Positions 1-10,427 are shown, counted from the first letter of the stretch. The stretch: 64,000 nucleotides of DNA from Streptomyces griseoloalbus (GCA_014650015.1 BMUD01000012.1:5714-69713); one strand, 5' to 3'. The notes: generated by a model from the letters alone, not told the origin. Numbers and translations: made by a program.

Positions 1-108
1 GGCGCGGGCGACGTGCTCGGCGCGGGCGACGTGCTCGGCGCGGGCGACGTGCTCGGCGCGGGCGACGTGCTCGGCGCGGGCGACGTGCTCGGCGCGGGCG
101 ACGTGCTC
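1..108 (+). repeat. Six perfect 18-bp tandem repeats coding GAGDVL
   Basis: The unit GGCGCGGGCGACGTGCTC occurs six times with no mismatch and may continue left of the window. It is in frame with the ROK gene, so each unit adds the residues GAGDVL. Perfect identity implies recent expansion by slippage. A copy change adds or removes six residues without a frameshift. Confidence 0.97.
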
Positions 109-1095
109 GGCGCGGGTGGGGGCCTCGGCCCCAGCTGGGGTCCTGGACCCGGCGGGGGCCTCGGGTCCGGTGTCGGCCTCGGGTCCGGTGGTGGCCTCGG
201 GTCCGGTGACTTGCTGGGCGTCGGCATCGGCGTACCCGGGATCGTCGAGCACACCGGGGACGGCCCCCTCGTGCACGGTCAGACCATCGGCTGGGACGCC
301 GTACCGCTGGAGCGCCTGTTGCGGGCGTCGGGGCGGCTGCCCGCGCACGTGCCGCTGTTCATCGACAACGGCGCGAAGACGCTGGGGCAGGCCGAGATGT
401 GGTTCGGCGGCGGTCGCGGGGCGCGCAGCGCCGTGGTGGTGCTGTTCGGCTCCGGAGTCGGCGCGTGTGTCGTGACCGACGAGTTGGAGCGGGGCCGCGC
501 GGTGGAGTGGGGCCATCTGACGGTGCGGGTGCGCGGCCGTCGGTGCCGTTGCGGTGCGCTGGGATGCCTGGAAGCGTACGCGGGCGCGGAGTCGCTGCTG
601 GCGCGCTGGCGGGAAGCGGGCGGCCGGCCCCCGCACGGGGCCGACGAGGAGGCCGCGCTGACCTCGATGCTCGCCGCCGCCCTCCCGGCGAACGGTGGCG
701 CACCGGACCCGGTGGCGGCACGGGTGCTCGAGGAGACGGCGGAGTATCTGGGCGCGGGCCTCGCCGACCTGATCAATCTCTTCCAGCCCGAGCGCATCCT
801 CGTCGGCGGCTGGGCCGGCCTTCAACTCGGCACGCGGTTCCTGGAGTCGGTGCGCGGCCACGCGCTGGACCACTCCCTGCGCCACCCCGCGGCCCGGGTC
901 CACATCACGCTCGGCCGGCTCGGTCCGGACGCGGTGACGATGGGCGCCGCCACCCTGCCCCTCGCGGCGTACTTCGCCCGCGGCGGCTACCGCGCACCGG
1001 CCGGTTCCCCGCCACCACCGGTACCGGCGTGGCGGGCGGCACTCGGGGGGAGGATGGCACACTCCGCAGCGGCACCGGGGCGACGGGGCGAGTGA
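1..1095 (+). CDS. ROK-family sugar kinase/repressor, 5' end outside window
   Basis: The reading frame is open from base 1, so the N-terminus (and any winged-helix DNA-binding domain) lies off the window. After a low-complexity Gly/Ala/Asp segment the ROK core starts at LGVGIGVPGIVE. An FIDNGAKTLGQAE segment and the zinc-binding ROK signature CRCGALGCLEAYAG follow, then the C-terminal LINLFQPERILVGG motif. ROK proteins are glucokinase-like enzymes or NagC/XylR-type repressors that sense sugars. The position beside a LacI gene and secreted glycosidases favours a sugar-responsive regulator, but the missing N-terminus prevents a decision between repressor and kinase. The first 200 bases consist of two coding repeat families that lengthen the loop before the GVGVPG motif. 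The gene is convergent with lacI. Confidence 0.85.
   Translation, partial: GAGDVLGAGDVLGAGDVLGAGDVLGAGDVLGAGDVLGAGGGLGPSWGPGPGGGLGSGVGLGSGGGLGSGDLLGVGIGVPGIVEHTGDGPLVHGQTIGWDAVPLERLLRASGRLPAHVPLFIDNGAKTLGQAEMWFGGGRGARSAVVVLFGSGVGACVVTDELERGRAVEWGHLTVRVRGRRCRCGALGCLEAYAGAESLLARWREAGGRPPHGADEEAALTSMLAAALPANGGAPDPVAARVLEETAEYLGAGLADLINLFQPERILVGGWAGLQLGTRFLESVRGHALDHSLRHPAARVHITLGRLGPDAVTMGAATLPLAAYFARGGYRAPAGSPPPPVPAWRAALGGRMAHSAAAPGRRGE
151..204 (+). repeat. Three 18-bp coding repeats (Gly-Leu-Gly-Ser type)
   Basis: Three adjacent 18-bp units share the tail GGCCTCGGGTCC and differ only in their first six bases (GGCGGG, GGTGTC, GGTGGT). They code for Gly-rich Leu-Gly-Ser-Gly runs in the same ROK frame as the upstream repeats. 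This older, diverged array lies between the perfect array and the conserved ROK core. Confidence 0.9.
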
Positions 1096-1137
1096 TCACT
1101 CGGTTGAACCGAACGGCGAGTGATCACCTGGTTCAAC
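1088..1137. repeat. Direct repeat GCGAGTGATCAC with palindromic spacers
   Basis: GCGAGTGATCAC occurs at 1088-1099 and 1116-1127, 28 bases apart. The first copy overlaps the ROK stop codon and contains the palindrome AGTGATCACT. GGTTGAACC (1102-1110) and GGTTCAAC (1130-1137) form a second inverted pair. The element could be a termination structure between the convergent ROK and lacI genes, or a protein-binding site. Confidence 0.6.
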
Positions 1138-1400
1138 GGAACCACGCCACGACGTGCTGGTCGTCGGCGCAACCGGGATGGTGCTGTCGCCCGTGGGGCA
1201 GACGAGCCCCGGACCGCCCTCGCAGTCGACCGGCCCGGGAATCCGGCCCGGTGAGGCGAGGGAGGTTTTCCTGACGTGCCCGCCGCGGTCACGCCGTCAG
1301 GGGCGCGGGAAACCGCGCGGCACCCCACGAAGGACCGGCGGTCGCCCACCGGCCCTCGCGCCCTGTGCCGCCGGCTCCCACGGCCCGACGCCGCTCATCG
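1138..1400. other. Intergenic region between convergent genes
   Basis: This lies between the 3' ends of the ROK gene and lacI. Reading frames here lack Streptomyces-like third-position bias. I see no gene in it. Confidence 0.6.
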
Positions 1401-2639
1401 CTACGCCGAGTCCCGTACGACCAACTCCGGATCGAAGATCACCGAAGTGGGCTCGCGACGCCTGCCCCTGATGTGGTCGTCGAGGAGGCCGGACATCGTG
1501 GCCGCCATCTCCTCCACCGGCTGCCGGACGGTGGTCAGCCGGGGCCGGCAGGTGACGGCCACGCTGGAGTCGTCGAAGCCGACGACCGCGACGTCCTGCG
1601 GCACCCTGCGTCCGTGGTCGCGCAGGGCCTGGATCGCCCCCTGGGCCATCAGGTCGTTGGCGGTGAACACCCCGTCGATGTCGGGATGTTCGGCGATCAG
1701 GGACGTCATCGCCGCCATGCCGCTGTCGACCGTGAAGCCTCCCTCGGCCACCGGCACATAGGGGTTCCCCTGCCGGGCCAGGGTGTCCCGGAAGCCGGCC
1801 AGGCGCTCCTGACTCGCGGCGACGGCGAGCGGGCCGGCCACGGTGACGATCCGGCGGCAGCCGCGGGCCAGCAGGTGCTCGGCGGCGAGCCGGCCGCCCT
1901 CGCGGTGGGCGAGGTCGACGTAGCTGAGCGGCACCGGACGCCCGGGCCGGGCGAACAGCACCGCCGGCAGCCGGGCTTCGGCGAGCAGCGCGGGCAGCGG
2001 GTCGTCGGGGTGGGTGGACACGACGAGCGCGCCGTCCGCGCCGCCCTGCCGGAGGTAGGTCACGACCTCCTGCCGGGTCTCGGGGGTCTCGGCGAACATC
2101 AGCACCGGGTGCATGGAACGCGGCCGCAGATGCCCGACCACACCGCCGACCACGCGACCGAAGAACGGGTCGGCGAACACCCGGGTGGCGAAGGCGATCT
2201 GCTCCCGGTTCGCCCCGTCCCGGTTCGCCTCGCCCCCGCTCGTCCCGTCCCGGTTCGCCCCGTCCCGGTTCACCTCGCCCCCGCTCGTCCCGTCCCGGTT
2301 CACCTCGCCCCGGTTCGCCTCCTCCCGGCCCACCCCTTCCCCGTCCGTCCGTTGCCCGTCCCTCCGTTGCCTGTCCCTCCGATGTCCGTCCTCCTTGCCG
2401 CCCGTCTCCGATCCGTCCCCCGCGCCGGAGACCACCAGCGCCACGGTGGTCGTACGCCGCGTGACCAGTTGTCTGGCGGCCTGGTTGGGGGCGTAGCCGG
2501 TCCGTTCGATGGCCCGGCGGACCAGGTCCTGGATGGCCGGGTCCACGTTGCGGACGCCGTTGACCACCCGGGACACGGTGGCCCGGGAGACGCCCGCCTC
2601 CCGGGCCACGTCCTCCAGGGTCGGGGCCTGTCTGCTCAT
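1401..2639 (-). CDS. LacI-family transcriptional repressor with repeat-expanded linker
   Basis: The 412-aa protein starts with the LacI helix-turn-helix (TLEDVAREAGVSRATVSRVVNG, about residues 6-27) and the hinge region. The C-terminal half is the periplasmic-binding-protein-like sensor domain, including GVFTANDLMAQGAI, VAVVGFDDSS and a TTVRQPVEEM tail. Between them, about residues 70-145, lies a hydrophilic repeat-rich insert (NRDG, TSGGE) not usual for the family, where the hinge should pass directly into the sensor. The start ATG is supported by alignment of the HTH to the N-terminus. An AGAGCGCTCT operator about 36 bases upstream suggests autoregulation, and related sites precede the DUF1996 and beta-helix genes. 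The effector is likely a sugar released by the adjacent glycosidases; its identity is not visible. Confidence 0.92.
   Translation of the reverse strand: MSRQAPTLEDVAREAGVSRATVSRVVNGVRNVDPAIQDLVRRAIERTGYAPNQAARQLVTRRTTTVALVVSGAGDGSETGGKEDGHRRDRQRRDGQRTDGEGVGREEANRGEVNRDGTSGGEVNRDGANRDGTSGGEANRDGANREQIAFATRVFADPFFGRVVGGVVGHLRPRSMHPVLMFAETPETRQEVVTYLRQGGADGALVVSTHPDDPLPALLAEARLPAVLFARPGRPVPLSYVDLAHREGGRLAAEHLLARGCRRIVTVAGPLAVAASQERLAGFRDTLARQGNPYVPVAEGGFTVDSGMAAMTSLIAEHPDIDGVFTANDLMAQGAIQALRDHGRRVPQDVAVVGFDDSSVAVTCRPRLTTVRQPVEEMAATMSGLLDDHIRGRRREPTSVIFDPELVVRDSA
2209..2325 (-). repeat. In-frame repeats in the LacI linker
   Basis: Repeated CCCGTCCCGGTTC and CTCGCCCCCGCTCGTC units (plus-strand sense) code for NRDG, ANRDG and TSGGE motifs on the minus strand. 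Two longer units of about 45 bases are nearly identical. A second family of CGTCC(C)TCCG-like units continues to about 2400. All of it keeps the lacI frame. Confidence 0.85.
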
Positions 2640-2674
2640 GACCGCACCCTAACCGGCGGGGCCGCCCGCACGGT

Positions 2675-2684
2675 AGAGCGCTCT
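2675..2684. promoter_or_regulatory. LacI-type operator AGAGCGCTCT upstream of lacI
   Basis: A perfect 10-bp palindrome with the central CG typical of LacI-family operators lies 36 bases before the lacI start codon. The same core is at 8311-8320 and a close variant at 8474-8483, both in promoter positions. The placement suggests negative autoregulation. Confidence 0.75.
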
Positions 2685-2704
2685 CCCGCCCCTGGTCCGG
2701 GGTG

Positions 2705-5159
2705 TCATCCGGCCGGGCGGACCACCACCTCCGCCGCCAGCGGCAGGTCCCCCGCCGACCGCCCCGCCAGCACCCGGCAGGGCCCCGGCTCGATGCGCCA
2801 CGCGTGCTCCTCGGCCGACCAGTGGCGCAGCGCCCGCGCCGGGATCCGCACCCGTGCCGTCACCGCCTGCCCCGGCCCGGCGTGCACGGCCTCGTACCCG
2901 GCGAACCACCGCTCGGGGCGGTCGACCGGTCCGGGCGGCCGGGCGAGATACACCTGGACGACCTCACGGCCCGCCCGCCCACCGGTGTTGCGCACGCGCA
3001 CGCACACCGTCAGCTCCTCCCCCGCCCGCCACCCGGACGGTACGGTCAACTCCTCGTAGGCCCACGCCGTGTAGCCCAGTCCGTGGCCGAACCAGTAGGC
3101 CGGAGTACGGCGTTCACGCAACCAGCCGCGGTAGCCGACGTGCAGGCCCTCGGTGTAGGAGAGGCGGCCGTCGACCGGCCGGGTGCGGGTGACGGGGGCG
3201 TCGGCGAGGGCGGCCGGCCAGGTGGTGGGCAGCCGCCCGCCCGGCTCGGCGCGTCCGAAGAGCACGTCGGCCAGTCCGCCGCCTCCCTCCTGCCCCGGGA
3301 ACCACGCCAGCAGGACCGCGCCCACCGCCTCGCGCCACGGCATCTCGACGGGCCCACCGCTGTTGACCACGGCCACCGTGCGCGGATTGGCGGCGGCGAC
3401 GGCGTGGACCAGCGCGTCCTGGGTGTCGCCGAGGGCGAGAGTCGTCCGGTCGTACCCCTCGGACTCGCCGTGTTCGGTGGTGCCGACGACCACGATCGCC
3501 GCGTCCGCCGACCGGGCCGCGCGGGCCGCCTCGGCCAGCGACGCGGCGACGTCGGGGGCCGGTGGGGCCGCGCTGACGACGGTGGCCCGGCCGGTGCCGG
3601 GCGCCAGTTCGCGGCGGGCCACCAGCAGGACGTCCCGGCCGGCGGCCAGGTCGGCGGTGGCGTACCGGGCGGGCGGGTTGACGTGGACGATCGCCGGATC
3701 GTCGGTCAGCGGCGGGTACGCACCGTCCAGCAGTACGTGTCCGTCCAGGCTCAGGCTCATCCGCCCGAAGCCCGCGACACCCAGCGTCCAGCGTCCCCCC
3801 GTGCGGGGGCGCAGCATCGCGCTGATCTCGACGGTGTGCGCGCCCGGCGCCAGGCGCGGCTCCAGCAGGCGTCCGCCGGCGCGCCGCTCGGCGTACAGCT
3901 CGGCCCCGGTGGCGTCCAGCACGCGCAGCAGCACGCCGGGGCGCCCGGAGCGCGGGTCGGTGCACGTCGTGGCGTCCAGCGCGGGCGCCGGGCCGTCCGG
4001 GCGGGGCCCGGGGACGTGGACGACGCGGGCCCGGCCGCGCAGCGCGGCCCGGATGCCGTCCAGGACGGACACCTCGCCCTGGGGGAAGACGCCCGCGCTG
4101 CCGCCCCCTTGGGTACGGGTCCGTGCGGCGTGCGCGCCGATCACGGCGACCGTCCCGAGGCGGTCGGCGTCCAGGGGCAGTACGTCCCGGTTCCTCAGCA
4201 GGACCGCGCCCGCGGCGACCGCCCGCCGGGCCAGCGCCCGTACGTCCCGGGTACGGGTCGGGACCGGGGCCGGCGGCCGTTCGTCGCCGAGGGCTCCGCA
4301 GCGGGCGGCGAGCCGCAGCAGGCGCCGCGCCTTGTCGTCGACGGCCGCCGCGGGCACGCCGCCGTCGGCCACCGCGCCGGCCAGGGCCTCGCCCCAGGGG
4401 CCGTCCGGCCCGGGCATGGCGAGGTCCAGCGCCGCGCGCGCGGTGGGCACGGTGTCGCGCACCGCTCCCCAGTCGGAGACGACCACGCCGTCGAAGCCCC
4501 ACTCGCTCTTCAGCGGGTCGGTGAGCAGGTCGCTCGCGGTCATGGTGGTGCCGTCGACCGCGTTGTAGCCGGCCATGACCAGCCGGACCCCGGCGGCCAC
4601 CGCGGCCTCGAAGGGCGCGAGGTAGACCTCCCTGAGCGCCCGTTCGCCGACGCGTACGTCGACCGTGAGCCGGTCGGTCTCGGAGTCGTTGGCCACGTAG
4701 TGCTTGGCCGTCGCGGCCACCCCGCCCGCCTGGACGCCGCGGACGAGGGCGGCGCCGATGCGGCCGGTCAGTTCGGGGTCCTCGGAGAAGCACTCGAAGT
4801 GCCGGCCGCCCAGTGGGCTGCGGTGCAGGTTGAGGGTGGGGGCGAGCAGGACGTGCACGCCCTTGCGCCGCGCCTCGGCGGCGAGGAGGCCGCCGAGGCG
4901 TTCCACGAGCGCCTCGTCCCAGGTGGCGGCGAGCGCGGTGGCGGAGGGCAGCAGCACGGAGGTGCTGCGCTCGTCCCACGCCTGTCCACGCACGCCCGCC
5001 CGGACCGTCCGACATCACCAACTCGCGCAGACCAACGGCCGGTTCGGCGCGGGTGCGCCAGGTCGTGGCGCCGCTGAGCAGCAGCGCGCGGGCGCGCGGT
5101 GTCAGTTTGCCCAGCAGCCGGTCGATGTCTTCCTCGCTCGTCCCCACCCGGGCCCCCAC
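2705..5159 (-). CDS. GH3 beta-glucosidase, apparent frameshift near its N-terminus
   Basis: Glycoside hydrolase family 3 enzyme that removes terminal sugars from oligosaccharides. The main frame (4993 down to 2705, 762 aa) has the GH3 KHYVANDSE segment, the nucleophile motif GFDGVVVSDWG (Asp about 174 of this frame), a middle part resembling a PA14 insert, the GH3 C-terminal domain and a fibronectin III-like end. It lacks the usual N-terminus. The missing piece, SEEDIDRLLGKLTPRARALL through LRELVMSDGP, is present in another frame from 5159. The two join at about 4994-5003, where GGTCCGGGCGGGC has one base more than a DGPxGVRG coding sequence needs. This is either a real mutation in a G/C run or a sequencing error. 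There is no signal peptide, so the enzyme is probably cytoplasmic. The GH2-like gene ends 30 bases upstream on the same strand. Confidence 0.85.
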
Positions 5160-5189
5160 CCTCTCGTTCCTGGAACTGTTGCCGCCGTG

Positions 5190-6941
5190 TCAGCTGTAGA
5201 CGCCGAACTCGTACAGCGAGTAGCCGTAGCCGGTGCCGCGTGCGGTGCCGTTGACCCGGACGTAGCGGCCTGTGCCGGTCACTTCGAGGGTGTCGACGCC
5301 GCCGTTGCCGTCGGTGACGGTGCGCACGGTGTGCCAGTTCTGTCCGTCGTCGGAGGTCTGGACGGTGTACGCCTTGGCGTAGGAGGTCTCCCAGTACAGC
5401 TGCACGTGACGGAACGTGGTGCGCGTGCCGAGGTCCACCCGCAGCCACTGCGGGTCGCTCCAGTCACTGGCCCAGCGCGTGTTGGGGTTGCCGTCCACGG
5501 CGTTGGCGGCGGGGCAGGGGCAGTCGCCGTAACCGGGCTGGGACGACGAGGCGGTGGCCGGCTTGCCCAGGGCGACGTTCGTGCCGTCCACGGCGGGCGG
5601 CACGACGCGCGCCGAGAGGGTCTCCACGCCGACGTTGCCCTTGCCGTCGGTGACCTTGACGTACAGCTTCCACACGCCGGGACGGTCGGGGGCGGTGACC
5701 TTCAGACGTCCGCCGCCCAGGTCGGTGGACGGCAATGTGGTCAACTGCTTGCTCTGGTCGATGTAGTTGCTGTTGGCCTGCACCTCGTACGTGAGGGGGT
5801 CGCCGTCGGGGTCGGTGGCGCGCGTGGTGAGCACCAGGTCCTTGCCCGCCTGCACCTTGCCCGCGTCGCCCTCGACACCGAAGCCGGAGACGACCGGCGG
5901 CGTGTTGTCGCCGGACGTGCCGCCGCCGTACGCCCGCTTCACGGCGTAGTACGACAGCCGCTTCTGGCCGGCCGGGAGGAGGTTGAACCAGATGCCGCCG
6001 AAGTCGTACTCGGTGCCGTAGTGGAACAGGGTCGCGCCCAGGGCGACGCCCCGGTGTCCGGTGACGCAGTTCCAGGCCTTGGTGTATCCCTCGGCCTTCG
6101 CCTGGTCGGTGGGTTCCCTGGGTACGCCGTTGGCGTCGTCGGGGACCTCCCACTCACCGGCGGGTCCGGACTCGGTGACGATGTACGGCTTGGTGTAGCC
6201 GCCCTGTTCCCAGGCGGTCCGTACGTCGCAGACGGCGTCGTAGGAGTTGACGGCGTACAGGTCGAGGTCGGGGGCGTTCTCCTTGTAGTACGGCCAGGCG
6301 CCGACCCAGGCGTCGGTGGAGGTGACCGGGTGGTTCGGGTCGACGGAGTGGATCTTCTTCGCCACGTCGTTGACGAAGGTGGTGTAGGCGTCGCGCTGCC
6401 GCTCCAGTTCGTCGCCGCTGTAGCAGTTCTGCAGGCCGAGGACCGACTCGTTGCCCACGTTCCACATCAGGACGCCCGGATGGTCCTTGTACTCCTGCAC
6501 CCACCGGGGGAACTCGGCGAGCATTTTGTCCTTGTACCCGGTGTCGGTCACGTAGTTCACGCAGCCGCCGCTGCCCGGGCCGCCGCCGGGCTGGAGCCAG
6601 AAGCCGGCGATGACCTTGATGCCGTGCGCGGCCGCGGAGTCGAGCAGCGGCCTGCTGCTCGCGTCGGTGCCCCAGGTGCGGATCGTGTTGACGCCCATGG
6701 ACTTCAGGTCGGGCATGTACCGGTCGACGTCGGCGACGGAGGGGCCCCAGGTCAGGCCCTTGATCTGGTAAGGGCTGCCGTCGACGGTCAGCTGCCAGTT
6801 GCCCTGGCCGCCGGTGACCTTCACCGTGCTGCCCGCGGCCACCGCCTGCGCGCCGGGCAGGGCGGTCAGGGCGCCGACGGTGAGCAGGGCTGCGGTCAGG
6901 GGTGCGGTGAGTCTGCGGGCGCGGGTGGGTGGTCGGCTCAT
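5190..6941 (-). CDS. Secreted GH2-like TIM-barrel glycosidase with discoidin-type domain
   Basis: The 583-aa protein has a Sec signal peptide (basic start, hydrophobic residues about 12-28, Ala-rich cleavage region near 36). Residues about 45-320 form a clan GH-A barrel. The acid/base Glu is in MWNVGNES (Glu165) and the likely nucleophile in YIVTESGPAGEWE (Glu257). A cadherin/Ig-like linker follows at about 330-435. The last 140 residues are an F5/8 type C (CBM32-like) domain with LGKPATASSS, AVDGNPNTRWAS and WLRVDLG, ending in YEFGVYS. It probably cleaves a polysaccharide outside the cell while the discoidin domain binds sugar; the substrate is not readable. The start ATG has a GGAG Shine-Dalgarno. 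It lies between DUF1996 and GH3 genes on one strand, likely co-regulated by the LacI protein. Confidence 0.85.
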   Translation of the reverse strand: MSRPPTRARRLTAPLTAALLTVGALTALPGAQAVAAGSTVKVTGGQGNWQLTVDGSPYQIKGLTWGPSVADVDRYMPDLKSMGVNTIRTWGTDASSRPLLDSAAAHGIKVIAGFWLQPGGGPGSGGCVNYVTDTGYKDKMLAEFPRWVQEYKDHPGVLMWNVGNESVLGLQNCYSGDELERQRDAYTTFVNDVAKKIHSVDPNHPVTSTDAWVGAWPYYKENAPDLDLYAVNSYDAVCDVRTAWEQGGYTKPYIVTESGPAGEWEVPDDANGVPREPTDQAKAEGYTKAWNCVTGHRGVALGATLFHYGTEYDFGGIWFNLLPAGQKRLSYYAVKRAYGGGTSGDNTPPVVSGFGVEGDAGKVQAGKDLVLTTRATDPDGDPLTYEVQANSNYIDQSKQLTTLPSTDLGGGRLKVTAPDRPGVWKLYVKVTDGKGNVGVETLSARVVPPAVDGTNVALGKPATASSSQPGYGDCPCPAANAVDGNPNTRWASDWSDPQWLRVDLGTRTTFRHVQLYWETSYAKAYTVQTSDDGQNWHTVRTVTDGNGGVDTLEVTGTGRYVRVNGTARGTGYGYSLYEFGVYS

Positions 6942-6970
6942 GTGGGGTCTCCGGTGTACGGGGTGGGGGG

Positions 6971-7010
6971 GCCGGCCCGGCCGTGGCGGGGCATGGACGG
7001 CCGGGCCGGC
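6971..7010. terminator. 12-bp perfect GC-rich inverted repeat
   Basis: GCCGGCCCGGCC (6971-6982) pairs with GGCCGGGCCGGC (6999-7010) around a 16-base loop. It lies in the gap between the DUF1996 stop and the GH2-like start and could attenuate read-through. No clear T-run follows. Confidence 0.45.
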
Positions 7011-7015
7011 CCGTT

Positions 7016-7194
7016 CGGTTGGCTCGGCCCGCTCGGTTGGCTCGGCCCGTCGTCGCGGGAGCCGGCCGGGTGGTCGGGACAGCGGATCGGAGGCGGTCAG
7101 GAACGGATCAGGGGCTGATCAAGGGCTGGCCCGGGAAAGGCCAGGGGACTGATCAGGGGCAGGTCAGGAGAAGGCCAGCGGACCGATCAGGGGC
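7016..7194. repeat. Short degenerate direct repeats in the DUF1996-glycosidase gap
   Basis: CGGTTGGCTCGGCCCG occurs at 7016-7031 and 7034-7049. GATCAGGGGC occurs at 7106-7115, 7151-7160 and 7185-7194. The last two are part of 28-base units (7133-7160 and 7167-7194) that agree at 24 positions and are 34 bases apart. The spacer between two secreted-protein genes looks built by slippage. No gene is seen. Confidence 0.7.
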
Positions 7195-7197
7195 ACA

Positions 7198-8277
7198 TCA
7201 GGGAAGTTCGTAGTCCTCGTTCAGGGCCGCCCCGGCCTCCGGGTGGGTCTCGTCGTAGCCGCGCGCGTTGCACTGGAGGCCGCCCACGATGCAGTGGTCG
7301 ACCATGGCCTTCAGGGTGGGCTCGTCCCAGGCGTTGAAGAAGTCGTAGTGGAACGAGTGGCTCGCTCCACTGGCCAGCCTCACCTGTGAGAGGTCGCCGT
7401 TGACCGGGAAGGCCATCTTGAACTCGATCATCGGCAGGGCGACCGGGTGGCCGGCCGGGCAGATGTTGTTGTTCGTGCCGGGGTTGACCACCGGGTAGGC
7501 CATGTGGCTCTGGTGGTCCGGTGTGTCCAGGTTGCGGCCGTCCCAGCAACTGGGCGCCTGGAAACGGATGTTGACCTGGACGTCCTGGCGGTCCGGGCAG
7601 TCGGTCGGGAAGTCGACGTTGAAGAAGCTGTCGCCGCACTCCCAGCCCTCGACGAAGCCCGGGTGGTCCCGGAACTCCTGGGCGCTCTGCATCGGGCTGC
7701 CGACCACGTATCGCAGGCCCTTGGGGAAGGGGCGCACGCTGGTGTAGTCGGTGACGCCGGCCTTGTAGTAGATGACCTGCGGACCCACCGGCAGCACCGG
7801 CTCGTCGCCGTCGTACATGGTCGGCATCCAGTACGCCGACCGGTCGCCGGGGGCGAGGCAGGTCGTGGTGCCCGCGTCGAGCGACGCGGTCGTGCTGTTC
7901 GCGTCGGTCGTGGTGTTGCCCATGAAGGTGTGGTCGTGGGACTTACCCGGTTGCTGCGGGTACACGATCGGGTCGTCGGGGGCCGTGTGGGTGACCGAGC
8001 AGTTGGCCTGGAACTCGTGGAAGTAGCGGTGCGGCGGCTCCTTCGTGGACGGGGTGACGCCGGTGACCGGCGGGTTCGCGGGGATGTAGCCGTCGCCGTC
8101 CGGGTCCTCGGGCGAGGCGGCGGTCGAGGCCGCCATGGTGTGCCCGGTGTGCCCAGCGCGCACGGCCGGCGCGGGGACGGTGTCGGCGTTCGCCGCGACG
8201 GTGCCGACGCCGATCGAGGTCAGCAGTAACGCGGTCGCGACAAGGGTGCCGGACAGAACTCTTGATCTCCGTGGCAT
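7198..8277 (-). CDS. Secreted DUF1996 protein
   Basis: I place the start at the ATG at 8277, which has a textbook AGGAGG six bases upstream and a Sec signal peptide (PRRSRVLSGTLVATALLLTS and an Ala-rich end), giving 359 aa; the longer open frame upstream lacks these. The mature protein shows DUF1996 landmarks: FQANCSVTHT, the SHDHTFMGN motif, GDRSAYWMPTMY, WECGD and SHFSYDFF-like HSFHYDFFNAWDE near the end, with paired cysteines. DUF1996 proteins occur in actinobacteria and fungi, often with polysaccharide-active enzymes; the biochemical role is unproven. The operator AGAGCGCTCT is 34 bases upstream, so LacI control is likely. Together with the two downstream glycosidase genes it may form one transcription unit. 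Confidence 0.88.
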   Translation of the reverse strand: MPRRSRVLSGTLVATALLLTSIGVGTVAANADTVPAPAVRAGHTGHTMAASTAASPEDPDGDGYIPANPPVTGVTPSTKEPPHRYFHEFQANCSVTHTAPDDPIVYPQQPGKSHDHTFMGNTTTDANSTTASLDAGTTTCLAPGDRSAYWMPTMYDGDEPVLPVGPQVIYYKAGVTDYTSVRPFPKGLRYVVGSPMQSAQEFRDHPGFVEGWECGDSFFNVDFPTDCPDRQDVQVNIRFQAPSCWDGRNLDTPDHQSHMAYPVVNPGTNNNICPAGHPVALPMIEFKMAFPVNGDLSQVRLASGASHSFHYDFFNAWDEPTLKAMVDHCIVGGLQCNARGYDETHPEAGAALNEDYELP

Positions 8278-8308
8278 GGAGACCTCCTGAGAGGGTCGGG
8301 GAAATCTC

Positions 8309-8322
8309 GGAGAGCGCTCTCC
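8309..8322. promoter_or_regulatory. LacI-type operator GGAGAGCGCTCTCC
   Basis: A perfect 14-bp palindrome between the divergent DUF1996 and beta-helix genes. It is the longest and most symmetric copy of the site also found before lacI. Its location just upstream of the DUF1996 Shine-Dalgarno suits repression of the leftward transcript. Confidence 0.8.
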
Positions 8323-8473
8323 CACGGAGGGAGTGTTGAGGCGGGGGCCGATGGTGTCAAGGGATCCGGCGGGAAAATCAACGGGCCCCGCGCCCACACT
8401 TGTTGAACACGTCACAGGTGGGACGGTCGTAACTCTTGACGTGTCCCGCACACGGATGAAGCATGCACTTCCA

Positions 8474-8483
8474 GAGAGCGCTC
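8474..8483. promoter_or_regulatory. Second LacI-type operator GAGAGCGCTC
   Basis: It shares the GAGCGCTC core with the site at 8309-8322 and lies 48 bases before the start codon of the beta-helix gene, in position to control the rightward transcript. With the other site about 160 bases away it could allow looping. Confidence 0.65.
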
Positions 8484-8530
8484 CCCCACCCCCACTGCGT
8501 TCAATTTCCGAACAAGGAGAGAGCCGCCCC

Positions 8531-10327
<1,797 letters not shown>

Positions 10328-10392
10328 TCCCGGCGCCGGGGGCATGCTCCGACCGACGCCGGCGGTCGGGTGTGTGCCCGTACGGCACCGGT

Positions 10393-10427
10393 GGTGGCCC
10401 CTCCTTCGGTGTGCGGGAGGGGCCACC
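10393..10427. terminator. Bidirectional hairpin terminator
   Basis: GGTGGCCCCTCC (10393-10404) and GGAGGGGCCACC (10416-10427) form a perfect 12-bp stem with an 11-base loop. It lies between the convergent beta-helix and EF-G genes and can serve both strands. Confidence 0.8.

Noticed and set aside
2705-5077. Long plus-strand ORFs over the GH3 gene
   Set aside because: They mirror minus-strand codons, are Arg/Gly/Pro-rich, and carry no domain; the GH3 frame has the family motifs.
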